Positions 59,411 to 64,000 of a DNA stretch of 64,000 nucleotides are shown here, piece after piece. The notes below the pieces were generated by a model. The model saw nothing but the letters and a program-made list of their open reading frames with translations, had not been told where the DNA came from and ran no database searches. This DNA is from Pedobacter schmidteae (lineage in GTDB: Bacteria; Bacteroidota; Bacteroidia; Sphingobacteriales; Sphingobacteriaceae), in NCBI RefSeq assembly GCF_900564155.1, contig NZ_LS999839.1, positions 4,275,097 to 4,339,096 on the forward strand, given 5' to 3'. Position 1 is the first letter of the stretch. Every line of letters starts with the position of its first letter. The translations under genes were made by a program, and so were the position numbers.

Positions 59411-60664
59411 ATGAAGCTACAGAAACTACTTTTATTATTCTTTTTCATTTCCGTTACCTTAACTTGTCTTGCCCAAACCAGTGCTGAACTGAAAAGGAAT
59501 AAGGAGGCTATACAACGTGAAATAGACTTACTGCAAAGAAACCTGAACGAAACATCGACCAGCAAAAGGTTAACTATGGGCCAGATTAGGGCCATAAACA
59601 GTAAGATCAGGTTGATGCAGAATAAAATTTCCATCATCAATTCGGAAGTTAAAAACCTGGACAATCAGATTCATGAGAACACCAATGAGGTACACTCGTT
59701 AAGAAGCCAGCTTGGACAGCTTAAAAATGAATATGCCGGAATGGTCCGTTTTGCACAAAGGAACCAGAATGCCTACGATAAATTGATGTTTATATTTGCC
59801 TCCACCAGCTTTAACCAGGCCTATAAGCGCATTAAATATTTTCAGCAGTTTGGACAGTATCGTAAAAAACAAGCTGACTATATTCAGGGAACACAGAAGA
59901 AAATAGAATACAAAATTGTAGTACTGGATAAAAACCTGAAAGAGAAAAGCAATTTGCTGACCGAGCAGGAGCATGAGAAAGTAAAACTAGGAAAAAACAG
60001 GGTTGAGCAATCCCATATGCTAAATCAGATCAGCAGACAGGAAAAGCAGTTCAGACAGGACATTGCTGTCCGCAAAAGGCAACAGGCCGAGGTGGACCGG
60101 GCCATACGGTCGGCCATTCAACGTGAAATTGAACTGGCCCGCAGAAAAGCTGAGGAAGAAGAACGCCTGGCTGCACAAAAGGCTGTAGCCGAAGGCCGAC
60201 CAGTACCTGTTGCCAAAGAAAAAACAACCAGCAGTTACCTGACCGCGTCACCCGAATCAGCTAAGCTATCGGCAGGTTTTGAAAACAACAGAGGGCGTTT
60301 GCCATGGCCTGTAGGGCAGTATTCTATTGTAGAACGTTTTGGTAACCACACCGAGGGACAAGCAAACTATACCAATGATGGCATCAATATCCTGACAGAA
60401 CAGGGAGCCGCCGTTAAAGCGGTGTTTGAAGGCGATGTTTTGTTTGTGCGGGAACTATACGGTACTTACATCGTTGCGTTGCGCCATGGTGAGTATTTTA
60501 CCATCTATCAGAACTTAAAAACAGTGAATGTAGCCAAAGGGAATAAAGTGGAAACCAAACAGGTTTTGGGTGTGGTGGCATCAAAAGAAGATGGCCCCAT
60601 TTTACACTTTGAAATTATGCGTGGACAAACCAAGCTGAACCCTGAGGCCTGGATTGCCCGTTAG
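59411..60664 (+). CDS. EnvC-like coiled-coil protein with degenerate LytM domain
   Basis: A 417-residue exported protein with a signal peptide ending near CLAQ. Residues about 22-265 are a long coiled coil (AELKRNKEAIQREIDLLQRNL ... EIELARRKAEEEERLAAQKA). The C-terminal LytM/M23 domain (about 295-417) begins GRLPWPVGQYSIVERFG. The zinc-binding residues are mostly lost: NDGINI stands for HxGID, YQNL for YGHL, and ILHFEI keeps only one histidine. Such proteins (E. coli EnvC) do not cut peptidoglycan but switch on amidases at the septum. A murein hydrolase activator role is likely. Confidence 0.82.
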   Translation: MKLQKLLLLFFFISVTLTCLAQTSAELKRNKEAIQREIDLLQRNLNETSTSKRLTMGQIRAINSKIRLMQNKISIINSEVKNLDNQIHENTNEVHSLRSQLGQLKNEYAGMVRFAQRNQNAYDKLMFIFASTSFNQAYKRIKYFQQFGQYRKKQADYIQGTQKKIEYKIVVLDKNLKEKSNLLTEQEHEKVKLGKNRVEQSHMLNQISRQEKQFRQDIAVRKRQQAEVDRAIRSAIQREIELARRKAEEEERLAAQKAVAEGRPVPVAKEKTTSSYLTASPESAKLSAGFENNRGRLPWPVGQYSIVERFGNHTEGQANYTNDGINILTEQGAAVKAVFEGDVLFVRELYGTYIVALRHGEYFTIYQNLKTVNVAKGNKVETKQVLGVVASKEDGPILHFEIMRGQTKLNPEAWIAR

Positions 60665-60714
60665 TAAACTAAGTGCAACTCCACAAATCATCCATACCTT
60701 CCGCACCTTTTCTT

Positions 60715-60736
60715 CACAAAAAGGTACCATTTTGTG
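60715..60736 (+). terminator. hairpin after the EnvC-like gene
   Basis: CACAAAA-8 nt-TTTTGTG with perfect 7-bp arms, about 50 bp after the stop. A weak T-rich stretch follows, so it is only a possible terminator. Confidence 0.35.
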
Positions 60737-60778
60737 GGTTTTATGTGAAGGAGATGCGAAGCAGCTGTTAAGAATCCT

Positions 60779-60786
60779 TAACTTTG
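60779..60786 (+). promoter_or_regulatory. promoter -7 element for the pseudouridine synthase gene
   Basis: TAACTTTG fits TAnnTTTG and lies 12 bp before the ATG at 60799. Confidence 0.45.
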
Positions 60787-60798
60787 TGAAAAAAGTAA

Positions 60799-61476
60799 AT
60801 GCTTGAAATTGTATACCAGGACGATCATTTGATTGCGATCAATAAGCCTCATGGTTTATTAGTACACCGCTCGTCTATTGCCAATGACGCGAAGGAGTTT
60901 GCCCTTCAAATGTTAAGGGACCAGGTGAACCGTCATGTAAGTCCGGTTCATCGTTTAGATAGAAAGACAGGTGGACTACTTTTGTTCGCATTTGAAAAGG
61001 ATGTAGAGATCGCCATGCACCAGCAATTTCAAAATGGAGAAGTGACAAAAAAGTACCTGGCTATACTACGGGGCTACGCACCCGACCAACTGGATATTGA
61101 TTATCCGCTGGCCAAAGAAAACGGCACTATGCAGGAAGCTTTTACTTCATTTGTAACCCTAAAAAGAGCCGAGCTGGATGTGGCCTTTGGTAAACACCCC
61201 ACATCGCGTTATTCATTGGTTGAAGCCACTCCCACAACAGGACGTATGCACCAGTTACGCAGACACTTTGCGCATATATTCTATCCAATTATTGGCGATA
61301 GAAAACATGGTTGCAACAAGCAGAATAAATTCTTCAAAGAACAGTGGGAGATGACCACAATGTTGCTCCACGCATCAGAATTGACCTTTTTACACCCCGT
61401 TACCCGACAACAGATACAGTTGAAAGCACCCGTGCAAAATGAATTTTTAAGGGTAATGGAGCTGATGAACTGGTAA
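60799..61476 (+). CDS. truC: TruC-like pseudouridine synthase
   Basis: A 225-residue RluA-family enzyme. The catalytic aspartate is D54 in HRLDRKTGGLLLFA, the hallmark motif, and KKYLAILRGY and TGRMHQLRRHFAHIFYPIIGDRKHG are the other conserved blocks. The short length without an S4 domain, and GDRKHG followed by an inserted QNKFF segment, fit TruC, which modifies U65 of tRNA. RluA-type 23S rRNA activity is the other option. Confidence 0.8.
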   Translation: MLEIVYQDDHLIAINKPHGLLVHRSSIANDAKEFALQMLRDQVNRHVSPVHRLDRKTGGLLLFAFEKDVEIAMHQQFQNGEVTKKYLAILRGYAPDQLDIDYPLAKENGTMQEAFTSFVTLKRAELDVAFGKHPTSRYSLVEATPTTGRMHQLRRHFAHIFYPIIGDRKHGCNKQNKFFKEQWEMTTMLLHASELTFLHPVTRQQIQLKAPVQNEFLRVMELMNW

Positions 61477-61479
61477 AAC

Positions 61480-61507
61480 TTTTACACAGCGTGAGGAGTT
61501 ATCAACA
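61480..61507. promoter_or_regulatory. two DnaA-box-like sites upstream of dnaA
   Basis: TTTTACACA (61480-61488) fits the E. coli consensus TTWTNCACA; TTATCAACA (61499-61507) differs at one base. They lie 168-195 bp before the dnaA start. DnaA autoregulation is the simplest reading; an origin would need more boxes. Confidence 0.45.
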
Positions 61508-61674
61508 GTAAAGTTGATCTGACGTTTTTCTATTCTTTTGCTGCTGAATGAGTTACAAAAAAGGTCAGATTTTCCCTTCAAATGTTAGTAAATTTTATCA
61601 TCTTCGCACTCCCAAAACGACGGGTTACACTGTTGTTTTTATTATTGTAAAACATTAAAATATTAAAGAAAAAT

Positions 61675-63105
61675 ATGCAAATCACTTGTACACAAGTATG
61701 GAATAACTGTCTCCAGATCATAAAGGATAATATCCCGGCCCAGAGCTTCAAAACCTGGTTCGAACCGATATCAGCCCTTAAACTGGAAGACAGGGTTTTA
61801 ACTGTACAGGTACCAAGTTTGTTCTTTTACGAATGGCTGGAAGAACACTACGTAGGTTTATTGCGTAAAACAGTAAAACAGCAACTTGGCGATGAAGGCC
61901 GCCTGGAGTATAACATTGTGGTAGATAAGTCGACAAATGGCGCTTTACCTTATACTACCAATATGCCTTCAAACGGCAACGGATCAACAAACAGGAAACA
62001 ATCTATGCCTGTTCCGGTAAATATCAACAGGGACATTAAAAACCCATTTGTGATTCCGGGATTGAAAAAGATGAATGTAGACCCTCAGTTGAACCCGGCC
62101 TATACGTTTGAGGCTTATGTAGAGGGCGACTGTAATCGTCTGGCACGATCGGCCGGACATGCTGTAGCGGCCAAACCAGGTGCAACATCCTTTAACCCTC
62201 TGATGATTTATGGTGCTTCGGGCTTAGGAAAAACGCACCTTGCACAAGCTATCGGTAATGAAATCAGAAGAAGTTTGCCGGATAAACTGGTTATTTATGT
62301 ATCCTGCGAAAAGTTTTGCCAGCAGTTTGTAGAGTCGCTGAAAAACAATACGATCAACGATTTCGTAAACTTTTATCAGGCCATGGATGTGATCATTATG
62401 GATGATGTACACAACTTTGCAGGTAAAGAGAAAACACAGGATATCTTCTTCCATATCTTTAACCATTTGCACCAGTCGGGCAAGCAAATCATTATCACTT
62501 CAGATAAAGCACCTAAAGACTTGTCTGGTTTAGAAGAGCGTTTGTTGAGCCGATTTAAATGGGGCCTTTCGGCTGATCTGCAAGTTCCTGAACTGGAAAC
62601 CAGAATTGCGATTCTGAGAAAGAAAATGTATGCTGACGGCATCGACCTGCCGGACGAGGTAGTTGAATACGTGGCACACAATATCGACAACAATGTGAGG
62701 GAGCTGGAAGGGGCAATGGTTTCGTTATTGGCACAATCTACCATGAACAAGAAGGAGATAGATTTGCAATTGGCCAAATCTATGCTTAAAAACTTTATTA
62801 AAAATACCACCAAAGAAGTTTCAATGGATTATATACAGAAACTGGTGTGCGATTATTTTGAAGTTCCGGTTCATTTACTGAAAGCTCCAACCCGCAAACG
62901 CGAGGTGGTACAGGCCCGTCAGATTTCTATGTACCTGGCCAAAGGAATGACCAAAAGTTCGTTAAAGACTATCGGTGCATTTTTTGGAGGAAGAGACCAT
63001 TCGACCGTAATTTACGCCTGCCAAACGGTAGAAGACCTGATCCAGACGGATAAGAAATTCAGGGCTTATGTAAACGATATTGAAAAGAAATTAAAGATGA
63101 GCTAA
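61675..63105 (+). CDS. dnaA: chromosomal replication initiator DnaA
   Basis: A 476-residue initiator. Domain I is VWNNCLQIIKDNIPAQSFKTWFEPI; a flexible link follows (about 85-130). The AAA+ domain has Walker A GASGLGKT at residues 180-187, Walker B VIIMDDVHNF, sensor I IIITSDKAPKDL and the arginine finger region ERLLSRFKWGL. Domain IV ends with the DnaA signature GGRDHSTVIYACQTV, the helix-turn-helix that reads DnaA boxes. It is of normal length. The gene is followed by a hairpin and a tRNA cluster. Confidence 0.97.
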   Translation: MQITCTQVWNNCLQIIKDNIPAQSFKTWFEPISALKLEDRVLTVQVPSLFFYEWLEEHYVGLLRKTVKQQLGDEGRLEYNIVVDKSTNGALPYTTNMPSNGNGSTNRKQSMPVPVNINRDIKNPFVIPGLKKMNVDPQLNPAYTFEAYVEGDCNRLARSAGHAVAAKPGATSFNPLMIYGASGLGKTHLAQAIGNEIRRSLPDKLVIYVSCEKFCQQFVESLKNNTINDFVNFYQAMDVIIMDDVHNFAGKEKTQDIFFHIFNHLHQSGKQIIITSDKAPKDLSGLEERLLSRFKWGLSADLQVPELETRIAILRKKMYADGIDLPDEVVEYVAHNIDNNVRELEGAMVSLLAQSTMNKKEIDLQLAKSMLKNFIKNTTKEVSMDYIQKLVCDYFEVPVHLLKAPTRKREVVQARQISMYLAKGMTKSSLKTIGAFFGGRDHSTVIYACQTVEDLIQTDKKFRAYVNDIEKKLKMS

Positions 63106-63118
63106 GCCTCATCTTTAA
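63091..63118 (+). terminator. hairpin ending dnaA
   Basis: TTAAAGATGAG-CTAAGC-CTCATCTTTAA has a perfect 11-bp stem and overlaps the dnaA stop codon. The T-run is weak. Confidence 0.5.
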
Positions 63119-63176
63119 TGTAAAGTGAAGAGGTTCAGAAACATCCAAAAAATGTGCATTTATTTGCTAAAAAAAG

Positions 63177-63208
63177 TTTGAAGGATTAAAACAGAATACT
63201 ACCTTTGC
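63177..63208 (+). promoter_or_regulatory. promoter of the tRNA cluster
   Basis: TTTG (63177-63180), 19 bp, then TACCTTTGC (63200-63208): a near-perfect Bacteroidota promoter. Transcription should start near 63215, 14 bp before the first tRNA. Confidence 0.75.
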
Positions 63209-63228
63209 AGCGCCAAAAAGGCAAAAAA

Positions 63229-63300
63229 GGCCCGTTCGTCTAGGGGTTAGGACGCCAGATTTTCATTCTGGAAACAGGGGTTCGATTCCCCTACGGGCTA
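63229..63300 (+). tRNA. tRNA-Glu (TTC)
   Basis: A 72-nt cloverleaf. Acceptor arms GGCCCGT/ACGGGCT (with a G-T pair at position 1), anticodon stem CCAGA/TCTGG around loop TTTTCAT with anticodon TTC, T-loop GGGGTTCGATTCCCC. CCA is not encoded. Confidence 0.95.
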
Positions 63301-63345
63301 CGATCCCGCTTAGCAGAAGCTAGCGGTTTAATAAATGAAATATAG

Positions 63346-63418
<73 letters not shown>

Positions 63419-63460
63419 CCTGAGAAGCCGTAATTGTTCGGATTAAGGCGCTTCTAAAAA

Positions 63461-63532
63461 GGCCCGTTCGTCTAGGGGTTAGGACGCCAGATTTTCATTC
63501 TGGAAACAGGGGTTCGATTCCCCTACGGGCTA
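63461..63532 (+). tRNA. tRNA-Glu (TTC), second copy
   Basis: Identical over its 72 bases to the copy at 63229-63300. It shares the transcript from the promoter at 63177-63208 and is followed by a terminator. Confidence 0.95.
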
Positions 63533-63533
63533 C

Positions 63534-63570
63534 AAATCCCGCTTTACCAATCAGTAAAGCGGGATTTTTG
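63534..63570 (+). terminator. terminator of the tRNA cluster
   Basis: AAATCCCGCTTTAC/GTAAAGCGGGATTT has a 14-bp stem and loop CAATCA, followed by TTG. It lies between the tRNAs and the convergent partial gene. Confidence 0.85.
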
Positions 63571-63579
63571 CTTTTGTAG

Positions 63580-64000
63580 CTATTTAGGCAATTTAAACAA
63601 ACGTTCTACTCTTAAATCGGCGGCGGCAGGTGTTACAAAATAGGTGCGCACTAAACCTTTATCCTCTTTCATCGGAAGTGCGGTGCCAACGCGACTATAC
63701 GAATATTTGCTTTTCCCTTCACTATCCTCAAAAGCCCAGCTATCGGTGGTGCCGGCTTTGGTAAAACACAGAAAATAGTTTTTACTTGCATCAGTAAATC
63801 CTTCTGAAGGCAAATAGTTGCTATATACCCAGCCTGATGGTTGCACGTTTTTGGCGATATAGGCATTTTCCCCCGCGTTGTTTTGCAGGAAAATATCTAT
63901 GGCATCGTTACTTGCCGGATAGTGGATGTAAAAACCTATCTTATTAGTGGTTGGGTCGGCCGCAGGTGGTTTTATTTCCAATGCCTTCCCATTGATCAAT
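63580..64000 (-). CDS. hypothetical beta-rich protein, 5' end outside the window
   Basis: The frame is open to the right edge; the leftmost in-window start would be TTG at 63997-63999, but the gene very likely goes on. The visible 139 residues hold beta strands with IGFYIHYPASNDAIDIFLQNNAGENAYIAKNVQPSGWVYSNYLPSEGF and no catalytic motif. The end is LRVERLFKLPK. Family not recognised. Confidence 0.6.
   Translation of the reverse strand, partial: LINGKALEIKPPAADPTTNKIGFYIHYPASNDAIDIFLQNNAGENAYIAKNVQPSGWVYSNYLPSEGFTDASKNYFLCFTKAGTTDSWAFEDSEGKSKYSYSRVGTALPMKEDKGLVRTYFVTPAAADLRVERLFKLPK

Overview
The window looks like chromosomal DNA of a Sphingobacteriaceae-type Bacteroidota, closest in style to Pedobacter. 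The reasons are four SusC/SusD outer-membrane uptake loci, two of them led by an ECF sigma factor and a FecR anti-sigma factor; promoters that fit the Bacteroidota pattern (TTG or TTTG, about 19 bp, then TAnnTTTG); many lipoproteins with the Cys-Lys-Lys lipobox; and an imuA-imuB-dnaE2 mutagenesis operon. No rRNA, CRISPR array, complete insertion sequence or prophage was seen. The species cannot be named from this alone.

Layout. 1-2406: 3' end of a SusD gene, a TlpA-like thioredoxin with a DUF3738-like C-terminus, and a stand-alone DsbD N-terminal domain. 2407-9744: accessory stretch with a CRP-like regulator, an Rpn-type nuclease, small membrane and secreted proteins of unknown function, a 58-residue membrane protein missed by length filters, and a decayed CRP-like gene tail fused to a 33-bp tandem repeat. 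9745-11787: a UvrD/helicase IV-type helicase. 12112-17970: SusC-SusD-TlpA locus without its own sigma/anti-sigma pair but with palindromes in its leader. 18009-19382: two small Bacteroidota-specific genes. 19554-24972: imuA-imuB-dnaE2, with a palindrome placed inside its promoter. 25107-30659: MFS transporter, lipoprotein, GDSL hydrolase, a MocR-type regulator operon with direct-repeat operators, YccF and a cupin. 30724-39372: sigma-FecR-SusC-SusD-DUF4465-thioredoxin locus. 39455-43248: L,D-transpeptidase, an HTH-like gene, a candidate small RNA, a kinase-like protein and a flavin oxidoreductase. 43419-53901: sigma-FecR-SusC-SusD-DUF5018-glycosidase-like locus, the only one here with a recognisable glycoside-hydrolase-like enzyme. 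54043-63532: housekeeping genes (PAP2 phosphatase, dGTPase, peptidase D, serine acetyltransferase and cysteine synthase, an EnvC-like protein, a TruC-like pseudouridine synthase, DnaA, and tRNA-Glu/tRNA-fMet/tRNA-Glu). 63580-64000: a partial gene running off the edge.

How the parts work together. In the two full sigma/FecR loci, SusC and SusD should bind and import a ligand, and the signal should pass through the SusC STN domain and FecR to release the sigma factor. Three of the four SusCD loci carry a periplasmic thioredoxin-like gene and no recognised carbohydrate-active enzyme, which suggests a redox-linked cargo or maturation step rather than ordinary glycan breakdown. The imu operon would supply damage-induced translesion synthesis. 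The DnaA gene with two DnaA-box-like sites just upstream, next to the tRNA cluster, makes nearby oriC possible but unproven.

No single clearly new system stands out. The best candidates for new biology are the SusCD/thioredoxin/DUF3738 loci, the promoter-embedded palindrome of the imu operon, the stand-alone small transcript near 40.95 kb, and the kinase-like protein at 41-42 kb.
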